A stretch of DNA of 7,621 bases from CAYZAK01 sp964476445 (GCA_964476445.1 CAYZAK010000058.1:1-7621), one strand, 5' to 3'. Positions 1 through 7,484 are shown, counted from the first letter of the stretch. The notes: a model not told the origin generated them from the sequence alone. Numbers and translations are program-made.

Positions 1-126
1 TTAAATAATATCTTATCATATTATTGCTGGTCCTTGAAACAGTAAATGCCCTAAATAAAAATGTTCCAGTATTGCAATTTCAGTATAAATAATTTACTCT
101 TTTAAAAGAAATTAAAAGGTAGATGA

Positions 127-818
127 ATGGATAAAAAGAAAATTTTTATAATAGCAGCGGTAGGTTTAGTTGTAATTCCGATTCCAATTTTAGGGGGGCT
201 AAGAATTACAAATGAAATTCAAATTGAAACCTCTGCGGTCACCGGACCCGGTTCTTTAAGTTCGGTGGAGACAAGCGGGGGTATTCTGACTAATACTCTG
301 GGAGTAAGTTTTAACGGAGAAAATGATTCTCTGGACTACTATGTAAATATATCAGGCCGGGCTACAAATAACCGAAATATTGATTACCGCGATTTTTCAT
401 TTTCCCGAATTCAGGCTTATCATTGACCGGCACAGGTTGACTCTGGGAGATGTAATGAAGCCCCTTTCCCGGTACAGTATGGGAGCGTCTTTAAAAGGAG
501 CATCTTACTCTACGGAATTTAGCGGAAAATTATCACCTGAGCTTGTTCTTGTCGTAGGATTTCACTCTCCCCGGTGGGACAGTTTATTAAGTTATGACCC
601 GGAAGTTAAATCCATTCGTCGCCGCTCAGGCGGATTAAAACTCTCAGCTTTTCCCGGTGAGGCCTGGCGTTTTTCCATGCATTACGCCGCATCCGGTGAT
701 CTGAGGGTAATACGTACTCTTAAGGGGAGGTTCTGGACCGATTAAGAGTATTTTATTTAAAAACGAGGCGGAAGTATCTAAAATTTATCCGTTATTTTAC
801 CGTAGACCGGAAACGTAG
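127..818 (+). pseudogene. frameshifted exported/outer-membrane-like protein
   Basis: The reading frame opens at ATG 127, after an AAAAGG-type ribosome binding site, with a lysine-rich start and a hydrophobic segment (about residues 6-24) that looks like a signal peptide or membrane anchor. It then has Ser/Thr/Gly-rich sequence with alternating hydrophobic residues, as in beta-strands. It stops at 424-426, but the adjoining frame continues the protein. Dropping one T of the pair at 423-424 gives SRIQAYHDRHRLTLGDV. That second frame stops at 743-745, while the third frame continues in a protein-like way: dropping one A near 709-710 gives LRVYVLLRGGSGPIKS, open to a TAG at 816-818. The rebuilt product would be about 229 residues. 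The LTLGD and LRGGSGP patterns recall usher-like or other beta-barrel surface proteins; the exact family is not recognised. It may also be 3'-truncated, since such proteins are often longer. Sequencing error is an alternative to true decay. Confidence 0.6.
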
Positions 819-826
819 TTAAAGAT

Positions 827-833
827 AGAGGAG
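827..833 (+). promoter_or_regulatory. ribosome binding site of the carbonic anhydrase gene
   Basis: AGAGGAG lies nine bases before the ATG at 843. This near-ideal Shine-Dalgarno sequence supports that start. It begins just after the last codon of the decayed upstream gene. Confidence 0.7.
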
Positions 834-842
834 AAAAAAATT

Positions 843-1487
843 ATGTATAAAATAAGAAAGGAGCCTGTTATAAAAGAACTGTTTGACGGAGCAAAAAAGT
901 TCCAAAAAAAGAAATTCAGAAAAGATGAACCTTTATATCGAAAATTGAGCAAAAAGCAAGAGCCCCCCTCTCTTTTTATAACTTGTTCGGATTCCCGGGT
1001 AAACCCTTATTTAATTACCGGCGCATCACCCGGCGATCTTTTTGTTATCCGCAATATAGCAAATATTGTACCGTTATACGGACAATCATCGGATTTTCCG
1101 TCCACTTCCTCTTCTATCGAATATGCGGTTAATGTGTTAAAAGTTAAAAATATAGTAATTTGCGGACATTCTGACTGCGGGGGATGTAAGGCCCTGTTTT
1201 TGGAAAATTTTAAAGAACTCCCGTATACAAAAAAATGGCTAAAATTGTTAAGTCCCCTGAAGTCTAAATTCAAGGAACTGAATAAAAAAAAGGATTACCC
1301 TAAAAACAGTAAAAAAGTTGAACAAGAAAATATCATTTTACAGATTGAAAATCTTCTGACTTACCCTTTTATTAACGAAAAATATCGAAAAAATAATATT
1401 AGCATATACGGCTGGTATTACGATATTGGGCGCGGATTAATTTATAATTACGATAAAAATAATAGTACTTTTAATAAGATAGAATAA
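843..1487 (+). CDS. beta-class carbonic anhydrase
   Basis: Predicted to interconvert CO2 and bicarbonate at a zinc site in the cytoplasm; no signal peptide is visible. The 214 residues match the usual size of bacterial beta-carbonic anhydrases. Both signature blocks are present: CSDSRV, giving zinc ligand Cys48 and the catalytic dyad Asp50/Arg52, and GHSDCGGC, giving zinc ligands His109 and Cys112. Between them lies the family's GDLFVIRNIAN stretch (residues 64-74), and the C-terminal GWYYDIGRG (190-198) matches the usual GW-Y/F-D-I-x-x-G element, so the enzyme looks complete. The protein is unusually rich in lysine, particularly in residues 18-40 and 124-159, and the DNA is AT-richer than the genes to the right. 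It may be transcribed with remains of the upstream gene; no promoter of its own is obvious. The DUF4914 gene follows on the same strand after 365 bp. Confidence 0.93.
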   Translation: MYKIRKEPVIKELFDGAKKFQKKKFRKDEPLYRKLSKKQEPPSLFITCSDSRVNPYLITGASPGDLFVIRNIANIVPLYGQSSDFPSTSSSIEYAVNVLKVKNIVICGHSDCGGCKALFLENFKELPYTKKWLKLLSPLKSKFKELNKKKDYPKNSKKVEQENIILQIENLLTYPFINEKYRKNNISIYGWYYDIGRGLIYNYDKNNSTFNKIE

Positions 1488-1604
1488 AAAATATACCAGC
1501 AGGGTAACATTATTTTTAAATTGTACTACTATTTAATAGCTGTGGTGCATAAAATTCGCCTCTTTTATATTAAAAATGAGTTATTAATTTTGCCCTTATA
1601 AAAC

Positions 1605-1633
1605 TTGACATAAGTAGATATTTATTTTAGCCT
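1605..1633 (+). promoter_or_regulatory. candidate promoter with perfect -35 box
   Basis: TTGACA at 1605-1610 is a perfect -35 hexamer. At the preferred 17-bp spacing lies TAGCCT (1628-1633), which keeps only the T, A and final T of the -10 consensus. It would give a long leader of over 200 bases before the DUF4914 start. The -35 is good and the -10 is poor. Confidence 0.3.
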
Positions 1634-1654
1634 ATTACATTTATACAGGCTGAT
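1627..1654 (+). terminator. weak hairpin with T-rich tail
   Basis: AGCCT (1629-1633) and AGGCT (1648-1652) form a short stem, extendable by a T-G and a T-A pair, with a 14-base loop and a T-rich stretch (TATTTTATTTTT) after it. It could be a weak terminator for the carbonic anhydrase transcript or an operator-like repeat, since it overlaps the candidate -10 box. The stem is short and the loop large. Confidence 0.2.
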
Positions 1655-1763
1655 ATTTTATTTTTAGTTGTTATACCCTTGGGGGCTTTCTTAATTTTAT
1701 ATTGTGCTAATATAAATCCTTAGAACTCAAAGAATATATTTTCCTGGAGATTTTAATAAGGAG

Positions 1764-1791
1764 CTTACTATTCTTTTAAATTTGATATAAA
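1764..1791 (+). promoter_or_regulatory. candidate extended -10 promoter of DUF4914 gene
   Basis: TATAAA at 1786-1791 is preceded by TG one base upstream (TGATATAAA), the extended -10 pattern that tolerates a poor -35. The base block at 16-bp spacing, CTTACT (1764-1769), matches only half of TTGACA. The leader would be about 55 bases. In such AT-rich DNA a chance match is possible. Confidence 0.35.
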
Positions 1792-1852
1792 AGAAAAATA
1801 TTAGTTCAGGTTTAACAGTTAAAAAAAGTAAAGTAAAAAAGGAGACTAAATA

Positions 1853-3760
1853 ATGAATATAAAAAATGATCTTACCAAAATTAAATTACCGAAAGATATT
1901 AGAACACTTTTAAATGAATGCCCGAATTATATGGTTGCAGACAACATAGAACAGCTGGTAGAGCTCTCATATAAAGACAGTGATCAAAGCGGCTGGCATT
2001 CTGTAGGTTATGATGTCGATGGTGAAGAAATAGAGGAAGCCCGGGTATGTAAAGTGAGAAACGGAGTGGCCGCTAATTTTGTGGAACCTTATATGAGAAG
2101 AAGAGATCCGGACTGTATGTATATTGCCGATGAACTGCCTACCGATAAAGTTAGATTTGAAGATAAATTTAATTGTAAATTTTCTAAAATCCGCCAAGAA
2201 ACTTTTGATTGGTTAAAAAAACAGGATTTATGTATATTCTTCTTTAATGCCGGTCCTGATGAATTAGGTATGAACGCCTGCGCAGTAGCCCCGGTAAATG
2301 CAGCATTTTTTGCTTTGGGTTTGGCCATGCTTCAGGGCATTATTGATACCGGAGAGGTTGAAAATAATAAAAATAAATTTGAACCAGAATCAGTTATTTA
2401 TGTAGCACCGCCGTTCAGGCATACCCATTTTGACGGAAAACAGGTAGTGGTTCATCATCGAGACACAAAAGTATATGAAATGTTCAGTTATAATTTATAC
2501 CCCGGGCCAAGTGCTAAAAAAGGTGTGTATGGTATGTTGATTGATCAGGGGGAAGAAAAAAAATGGCCGACTCTACACTGCTCGACCGTACAGGTTGTAA
2601 CACCGTACGATAACCGAATAACTATTACTCACGAAGGTGCCAGCGGAGGGGGTAAAAGTGAGATGCTGGAAGGAATGCACCGTCAGAGAGATGGCCGTCT
2701 ACTTTTGGGAAAAAATTTAAATAAGGACGAAAAAAGAATATTAACCCTTCCTCAGGGGTGTGAACTCAGACCGGTGGCCGATGATATGGCCTCGGCTCAC
2801 AATTCTATACAGAAAGATGATGGCAAACTAGCTCTGAAGGATGCCGAAAATGCCTGGTTTATAAGAGTGGATGCATTCGACGGGTACGGTACCGATCCTC
2901 ACCTTGAAGAACTTACCTGCCATCCTGATAGCCCTCTGCTTTTTTTAAATATTGATGCCCAACCTAAAAGTACAGCATTAATCTGGGAACATATCCATGA
3001 TGAACCGGGAGTTCGATGTCCCAACCCCAGAGTTGTTTTTCCCCGAAAAAGTATGCCCAATATTATTAACGACGAGGTGACGGTTGATATAAGGAGTTTT
3101 GGAGTGAGAACTCCTCCCTGTACCAGGGATAATCCCAGTTACGGAATAATGGGTTTGTTTCACGTATTGCCGCCGGCTTTAGCCTGGCTGTGGAGACTTG
3201 TGTCTCCACGGGGATACGGTAATCCCAGTATTAATGAAACCGAAGGTATGAGTTCGGAAGGAGTGGGTTCATTCTGGCCTTTTGCGCCGGGTAAAAGAAT
3301 AACCCAGGCTAATATTCTTCTGGAGCAGATAATAGAAACCCCAAAAGTCCGTTATATTCTTATCCCCAATCAGCATATTGGGGTCTGGAAAGTTGGATTT
3401 ATGCCAGAATGGTTGACTAGAGAATATCTGGCCCGCCGGGGAGGAGCCTGGTTTACAAAAAAACAAATTATGCCGGCCCGGTCTTCACTTCTGGGTTATG
3501 CCTTGAAAGAAATTATTGTCGAAGGGCAACAATTGGAAAAAGAATTTTTACAAGTGGAACATCAGGAAGAAGTAGGGCCCGAAGCCTATGATATGGGGGA
3601 TGAAATTTTACAGAATTTCTTTAAAGAGCATTTAAAAAAGTTTTTAGGTGATGAGCTAAATCCCCGGGGCCAGAAGATAATTGAATGTTTTTTTGATCGG
3701 GGTACTCTTGAAAATTATAATTCTTTAATTGAATCTGACCCGATTATTAAAAATAATTAA
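1853..3760 (+). CDS. DUF4914 family protein, PEP carboxykinase-like P-loop
   Basis: A 635-residue soluble protein that I recognise by eye as the DUF4914 type; no reaction is established for the family. GGAGAC (1841-1846) precedes the ATG by six bases and fixes the start. Residues 262-269, GASGGGKS, form a P-loop that resembles the GxSGxGKT kinase loop of ATP-dependent PEP carboxykinase. Just before it, YPGPSAKKGVYG (216-227) and the His-Cys-Ser at 242-244 align with that enzyme's Y-A-G-E-M-K-K-G-x-F and M-H-C-S-A-N blocks, which hold metal-binding lysine and histidine. Later acidic blocks VADDMAS (308-314), IRVDAF (337-342) and LNIDAQ (365-370) could supply metal ligands. The oxaloacetate-side motifs are not evident, so carboxykinase activity is unproven; a kinase or other nucleotide-dependent role is equally possible. 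Strong internal promoter signals are absent. The upstream neighbour on the same strand is the carbonic anhydrase; the downstream neighbour converges. Confidence 0.85.
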   Translation: MNIKNDLTKIKLPKDIRTLLNECPNYMVADNIEQLVELSYKDSDQSGWHSVGYDVDGEEIEEARVCKVRNGVAANFVEPYMRRRDPDCMYIADELPTDKVRFEDKFNCKFSKIRQETFDWLKKQDLCIFFFNAGPDELGMNACAVAPVNAAFFALGLAMLQGIIDTGEVENNKNKFEPESVIYVAPPFRHTHFDGKQVVVHHRDTKVYEMFSYNLYPGPSAKKGVYGMLIDQGEEKKWPTLHCSTVQVVTPYDNRITITHEGASGGGKSEMLEGMHRQRDGRLLLGKNLNKDEKRILTLPQGCELRPVADDMASAHNSIQKDDGKLALKDAENAWFIRVDAFDGYGTDPHLEELTCHPDSPLLFLNIDAQPKSTALIWEHIHDEPGVRCPNPRVVFPRKSMPNIINDEVTVDIRSFGVRTPPCTRDNPSYGIMGLFHVLPPALAWLWRLVSPRGYGNPSINETEGMSSEGVGSFWPFAPGKRITQANILLEQIIETPKVRYILIPNQHIGVWKVGFMPEWLTREYLARRGGAWFTKKQIMPARSSLLGYALKEIIVEGQQLEKEFLQVEHQEEVGPEAYDMGDEILQNFFKEHLKKFLGDELNPRGQKIIECFFDRGTLENYNSLIESDPIIKNN

Positions 3761-3778
3761 AGGTTTTTTTAAATTTTT
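3749..3778. terminator. AT-only hairpin between convergent genes
   Basis: AAAAAT plus TTAAA (3749-3754, 3757-3761) can pair with TTTAA plus ATTTTT (3768-3778) around a GGTTTT loop, with a two-base AA bulge. It spans both stop codons, and U-rich sequence follows on both strands, so it could end transcription from either side. The stem has no GC pairs and would be weak. Confidence 0.35.
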
Positions 3779-4893
3779 ATAGCCAGGGCTACTGTATGTT
3801 TCCAGATGGGGTTGTCTCCCGGATAATTACCCAGCTCCTGCCCATAAAAAGCGTAATTAAAAAAATTACCGATACCAAAACCGGCTGTGGGATATCCCTG
3901 ATACAGTCCGGTTCTCAAACAAAGAAGTCGGGTTAAGTTTATCTTTGCCCCTAAATGTAGTTTGGTGAAAAAATTTGCTTGGGAAAAATCTTCAATTTTT
4001 ATATCTCTCAGGTCAGCGGTAAGGGTTATTTTTTGAAAAGGGAGGTAGGTGAATCCGGTGTTCAGGATGACAGGGATTTTTTGGTCCTCGTCTTCAGGAA
4101 AACTCATAGTAATACCGGGTAAATTTTTTAATGTGCTTCCCAGTTGAAATTTATCAGATATACGATAATAAAACCCCAGATCAAAACCATACCCCGTTCC
4201 CGGTTTATAATTTTTATTCTGAAGTTCCTCTGTAAAATTTTCTATATCCGCCAGACTGCGTCTTTTTTCTTCCACTTTGGTTCTGAAAAGATATTTGGGA
4301 GCAACAGAAGCGTAGAAATCTCCCGGTAATCCGTAGGGAAGATAAGTCACACCGAAGACAAGGGGAAGATGAACACTGCCGTCAGCGGTTGCAGATAAAT
4401 CAAAAGTGGGAACCAGTAAACTCTGGCTAACATTTAGTTTTGGATTAACTTTTACTTCATTGTAGAAACCCATTCCCCACCACATATCCCACCACCTGGC
4501 TCCGGTATGAAGGGGATAGGGTCCGGAATAAAATGATGGATTTACTGCGGAAAGGTCAATTCTCATATCGTATTCGGCAAGTTCTAAAATTTCGTCCTGT
4601 TCGGTTTGCGTAAGATCGGAAAACTGGCTGAATTTATCCATATTTTTATAGATAAATAGTCCCGCTTTGGTCAGATCATGAGATACAGTAAGGGGAAGGT
4701 CAAATATGGTCAGGGAAAATTTTTCGCGCAACCCTAAAAGCGCGGGATTATAGATAGGCGCTTTAGGGCTATCTACTGCCGTTCCTGCTCCCCCCATACC
4801 CAGGTTTTCTACTCCCTCAATAGTAAAACCAGAAATAGGACCGGATTGTAGTAATATTAAAAAAAGAACAGATAGAGCTAATTTTTTTATCAT
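3769..4893 (-). CDS. TraF/FadL-like outer-membrane beta-barrel protein
   Basis: Predicted exported protein of 374 residues that inserts in the outer membrane. Residues 1-22 are a signal peptide (Lys-Lys, hydrophobic core, likely cleavage after ISG). Residues 31-55 carry GMGGAGTAV...IYNPALLGL, the N-terminal signature shared by TraF-like, PorV-like and FadL-like barrel proteins (usually GMGGA-x-TA...YNPA). The rest shows alternating aromatic and polar strands: GTGYGFDLGFYYR (232-244), the FQLGSTLKNLP turn, RTGLYQGYPTAGFGIG and YGQELG (350-355). This is the usual C-terminal half of the TraF-like group (often annotated conjugal transfer protein TraF). A Trp/Met-rich patch (RWWDMWWGMGF, 133-143) is notable. 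No conjugation genes are nearby, so that name should not be read as function. The ATG overlaps the lipoprotein stop (ATGA), indicating translational coupling as the last gene of the operon. Transport or assembly roles are both possible. Confidence 0.78.
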   Translation of the reverse strand: MIKKLALSVLFLILLQSGPISGFTIEGVENLGMGGAGTAVDSPKAPIYNPALLGLREKFSLTIFDLPLTVSHDLTKAGLFIYKNMDKFSQFSDLTQTEQDEILELAEYDMRIDLSAVNPSFYSGPYPLHTGARWWDMWWGMGFYNEVKVNPKLNVSQSLLVPTFDLSATADGSVHLPLVFGVTYLPYGLPGDFYASVAPKYLFRTKVEEKRRSLADIENFTEELQNKNYKPGTGYGFDLGFYYRISDKFQLGSTLKNLPGITMSFPEDEDQKIPVILNTGFTYLPFQKITLTADLRDIKIEDFSQANFFTKLHLGAKINLTRLLCLRTGLYQGYPTAGFGIGNFFNYAFYGQELGNYPGDNPIWKHTVALAIKI

Positions 4894-5576
4894 GGGGTTT
4901 TCAAATCTTCTAAGGTTTCAATTAAATCGTCATAAATTTCAACTATTTCATGTTCGCTGCCTAGGGCTATGCGGGCGTAATTCTTAGCATCTTCTAAGCG
5001 ATCAACGGTATCATCTATATCCGCATCCGAGACATTTATATCATCAAGATCTTCGAGAGTGTTAACATTGTACTTTACAAGTAAATCTGCTGCGGCATTA
5101 AAGGTAATAATAGCTGACAGGTTTAAGTTCACATCGGTATCATCTGCCGGGATAGTTCCGTCGGCTTTTCCGTCAGTTATTTGTTTGAGAGCTTTGATAG
5201 CCGAGTCAGTGGCATCGGCTAGTTTTTTCATATCCAGTCCGTCTAAAATGCTATCTATAGGATTATCATAATTTTTGTCATCAGTAAGAGCTGAAATAAT
5301 ATATGACAGGTCTAGATCTACGCTTTTTAATTCAGCGGCCGCTTTACCATAAAGAGCTTCTGAATTGTACGGATAAGTGACCAGAATTTTATCGTACAAC
5401 TTTTTTGCTTTGTCATAATCTTTATCCTGGAGAGCTTTATTGCCGTCAGCAAGCATTTTTTCAGCAGTAACATCCGAACTGCTTCCCGTTGCCCATGAAA
5501 AAGCATTATTATTCTCGCAGCTCTGAGTAAAAAAAATAAGAACAATGATAAGCAGTGGAAAAATATTTTTCCTCAT
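4890..5576 (-). CDS. TPR-containing lipoprotein
   Basis: Predicted periplasm-facing lipoprotein of 228 residues. From the start chosen here it begins MRKNIFPLL, has a hydrophobic stretch, and ends the signal at IFFTQSC, placing the lipidated cysteine at residue 20. Residues 38-83 form a clear TPR-like helical pair (AEKMLADGNKALQDKDYDKA then KKLYDKI...YPYNSEALYGKAAAELK). The remaining part is helical, strongly acidic and rich in Asp, with DINVSDADIDD-type stretches, and resembles no enzyme. The frame is open further to ATG at 5618 and 5597, but these would put 14 or 7 polar residues before the signal peptide and have no good ribosome binding site; GAGGG (5590-5594) lies 13 bases before the ATG at 5576. 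It starts 22 bases after the HEAT gene stop and overlaps the barrel gene by four bases. TPR lipoproteins often act as adaptors for outer-membrane proteins; the partner here is probably the barrel. Confidence 0.82.
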   Translation of the reverse strand: MRKNIFPLLIIVLIFFTQSCENNNAFSWATGSSSDVTAEKMLADGNKALQDKDYDKAKKLYDKILVTYPYNSEALYGKAAAELKSVDLDLSYIISALTDDKNYDNPIDSILDGLDMKKLADATDSAIKALKQITDGKADGTIPADDTDVNLNLSAIITFNAAADLLVKYNVNTLEDLDDINVSDADIDDTVDRLEDAKNYARIALGSEHEIVEIYDDLIETLEDLKTP

Positions 5577-5607
5577 AGTTATAGTTAGATCCCTCATATT
5601 AATAGTT
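5571..5607 (-). repeat. imperfect 16-bp direct repeat at lipoprotein start
   Basis: On the coding strand AACTATTAATATGAGG (5607-5592) and AACTATAACTATGAGG (5586-5571) match at 14 of 16 bases with a 21-base period. Each copy contains an in-frame ATG AGG, so the start region of the lipoprotein gene is duplicated. Confidence 0.7.
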
Positions 5608-7452
5608 ATGGGCGTCATTTATTTTGTTAATGGCTCTGGTTACCGCATCAAGTTTTTCGTTACGAACCCTGGGCAATACTTCAAAAAGATAGGGTAATCC
5701 GGCCCGGCTGCCTATCTTTCCTAAAATTTCAGCTGCGGGAACAATTAACTGTCTGTTGTTAACCATAACTTCTCCTACCGGTTTTACACTGATATCGTAA
5801 CCCAAGGTATAAAGGGTACTTAAAGCCGCCTGTTGGACTCTCTTATCATAATCTTTAAGGGCCGGCTGAATTTCTTGGGCAGCTGTCCGGGTTCCGATTG
5901 AACCTAAGGCATATACCGCCTGCCAGCGAATTAAAACTTTCCTGTCGGAAATAGCCATGGCCAGAGGTTCGACAGAATTTTCGTCTCCTTTTTCAGCCAG
6001 TATTCGTATCACTTTTTCTCTTATATTAATGGCTCTGTCTCTTACTGCCGGGGATAGTGTTTTAATGGCAGAAGCAGTAGAGATACGATCAAGAATCTGA
6101 ACCGCCCGATGTCTGATACCGGCATCATTATCCTCCAGAGCCCGGCCCAGAGAGGGAACAATTCTTTCGGTACCTATATTACCCAGCGCCTCCACAGCTG
6201 CAAGGCGGGTATGATAATCTTCATGCTCCAAAGCAAGTTCTAACTGTCTTATGGCGCTTTCAGTTTTGATGGTTGGTAAAAATTCCATAGCCCGGATTCT
6301 TATATCTCTCTGAGTATCGGACTCAACAGATTTTCCCAGATGGATTACTACTCTTTCTCCGCCTATTTTACCTAGAGATTCTATAGCAGATCGCCTGGTG
6401 TGATGATCGGGATGTTCAAGAGCGCCGGCAATCTGATTTATAGCCGAATCGGAAGAAATTTTGTAAAGATAATGTATAGCCTTTAATCTTAGATCTCTTA
6501 GATCATCTGTGAGAGCTCTGCCCAGAGAAGCCACCACCCGTTCCTGGGAATTTCTGCCCAGAGCTTCCAGCGCTTCGGTACGGGTATGGCGATCCTCACT
6601 TTCAAGAGCATTTGCAATCTGGCGGATTGCCGCATCAGAAGATTCCTGGAAAAGATATTCTATTGATTTAAGCCGTATTTCTCTAGAGGAATCGTGAACC
6701 ATTTTTCCGAGTGGAAGAACAGTTTCAGCGGTATTTCTTTTACCCAGAGTGTCAACGGCTTTCAACCTTGTTATTTTATCAGAGTGATTTAAAAAAGGAT
6801 GTATATGTTCTACCGCATCGGGCACATTTAAAGTGTCTATGTACTCTATAGTTCTGATTCTAAGTTCCCGGCCGGGTATATTGACGCCCAGAGATAAAAT
6901 TCTGGATACGTCCGGTGCAATATTTTTGTAATTGGAAGCTTTGGCAAATAGGGTTTCTACCGAAAACTCCCTTATTCTTTTTGACTGATCCGAGATACCT
7001 CTGCCCAGGTATTTTACCGCTATTTTATTTTCAAGCTCGGAAAAATATTTTAAGGCCTGCAGACGAATATTAGCCTTTTTGTCGTCAAGCGCCGGTTCGA
7101 TCAATTCGGTAACTTCTGCAGTTATGAGCCCGTCGAAAGCTGTTTTTCTTATCTGTTTCTCCTCATCCTGTATAGCTTTTTCAAAAAGACGGAGCACATC
7201 ATCGGAAAATGTCATCCGGAGAAGAGACTGAACTGCCGCTTGCCGGACAGCAACTTGCTCATCTTCTATCGCTACCCTTAAACGGCTGATTCTATGGCTG
7301 ATATCGTATTCCGGGCTGGAGGTTTTTTCTACAGCTTCTAAACGGTCCCGCCACCTATCGCTGTACAGTTTATCTTCCGGCTCCTCTGCATAAGGTAAAA
7401 CTGATAAGCTTATAATCATTACTACTGTTAAAATACTTATTTTTTTTAGCAT
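5599..7452 (-). CDS. exported HEAT-repeat protein
   Basis: A 617-residue protein built almost wholly of HEAT-type helical pairs (the PBS-lyase-like HEAT group) after a signal peptide (residues 1-22, MLKK start, hydrophobic core, probable cut after PYA). Repeats of about 31 residues run from roughly residue 35 to the end, around 18 in number, with the recurring pattern D-x-x-I/T-R-x-x-A-x-x-x-L-G-x-I and A-x-x-x-L-x-x-A-L-x-D. Residues 257-445 show a higher-order unit of two repeats duplicated three times. No enzymatic motif is visible; such solenoids bind proteins, so a periplasmic scaffold is the most likely role. AGAGGAG-type ribosome binding sequence (7461-7468) sits eight bases before the ATG at 7452, and a strong promoter lies upstream. 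It is the first gene of the operon with the TPR lipoprotein and the barrel. There is no link to phycobilin chemistry, despite names commonly given to this repeat class. Confidence 0.88.
   Translation of the reverse strand: MLKKISILTVVMIISLSVLPYAEEPEDKLYSDRWRDRLEAVEKTSSPEYDISHRISRLRVAIEDEQVAVRQAAVQSLLRMTFSDDVLRLFEKAIQDEEKQIRKTAFDGLITAEVTELIEPALDDKKANIRLQALKYFSELENKIAVKYLGRGISDQSKRIREFSVETLFAKASNYKNIAPDVSRILSLGVNIPGRELRIRTIEYIDTLNVPDAVEHIHPFLNHSDKITRLKAVDTLGKRNTAETVLPLGKMVHDSSREIRLKSIEYLFQESSDAAIRQIANALESEDRHTRTEALEALGRNSQERVVASLGRALTDDLRDLRLKAIHYLYKISSDSAINQIAGALEHPDHHTRRSAIESLGKIGGERVVIHLGKSVESDTQRDIRIRAMEFLPTIKTESAIRQLELALEHEDYHTRLAAVEALGNIGTERIVPSLGRALEDNDAGIRHRAVQILDRISTASAIKTLSPAVRDRAINIREKVIRILAEKGDENSVEPLAMAISDRKVLIRWQAVYALGSIGTRTAAQEIQPALKDYDKRVQQAALSTLYTLGYDISVKPVGEVMVNNRQLIVPAAEILGKIGSRAGLPYLFEVLPRVRNEKLDAVTRAINKINDAHNY
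6118..6684 (-). repeat. three tandem ~62-residue double-HEAT units
   Basis: Within the HEAT protein, residues 257-445 repeat an A/B pair. The A part begins REIRLKSIEYL, RDLRLKAIHYL and RDIRIRAMEFL, with the marker arginines at 260, 322 and 385. The B part begins HTR-xx-A-x-EALG, with arginines at 291, 353 and 416. A weaker fourth A part starts near residue 444 (arginine 447). The spacing is 62-63 residues. Confidence 0.75.
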
Positions 7453-7484
7453 TGTAATTAACTCCTCTGTTTTATGTATAAAAA

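Larger units (their letters stand above)
1488..1852 (+). other. AT-rich intergenic spacer
   Basis: This 365-bp spacer has no convincing ORF on either strand, no tRNA-like fold and no riboswitch that I recognise. It contains two candidate promoters facing the DUF4914 gene, a small hairpin (1627-1654) and a good ribosome binding site at its end. No strong GC-rich terminator follows the carbonic anhydrase stop; the only local option is a 4-bp TACC/GGTA hairpin just downstream, which is weak. Read-through into the next gene therefore cannot be excluded. Confidence 0.6.

Noticed and set aside
1007..1273. 88-codon ORF on the - strand
   Set aside because: It lies wholly opposite the carbonic anhydrase signature region, which has a clear family match; no ribosome binding site or recognisable protein features.
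1967..2328. Overlapping short - strand ORFs
   Set aside because: Antisense to the DUF4914 gene in two competing frames; the + strand frame is continuous for 635 codons with family motifs.
3769..4893. Evidence of a conjugative element because of the TraF-like protein
   Set aside because: No relaxase, pilus, coupling protein or transfer genes are in the window; this barrel family is widespread outside conjugation.
4890..5618. Longer lipoprotein start at 5618
   Set aside because: It would add 14 polar residues before the signal peptide, has no Shine-Dalgarno and overlaps the HEAT gene; the ATG at 5576 gives a normal lipoprotein signal.
6118..6684. CRISPR-like array
   Set aside because: The periodicity is 186-189 bases, is coding, and the copies are diverged; no short identical repeats with unique spacers.
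6509..6697. 62-codon + strand ORF
   Set aside because: Antisense to the HEAT repeats; its Arg/Ser-rich composition is what the repeat codons give when read backwards.
5599..7452. Phycobilisome lyase function for the HEAT protein
   Set aside because: The name comes from the repeat class only; the protein is exported and the window shows no cyanobacterial features.
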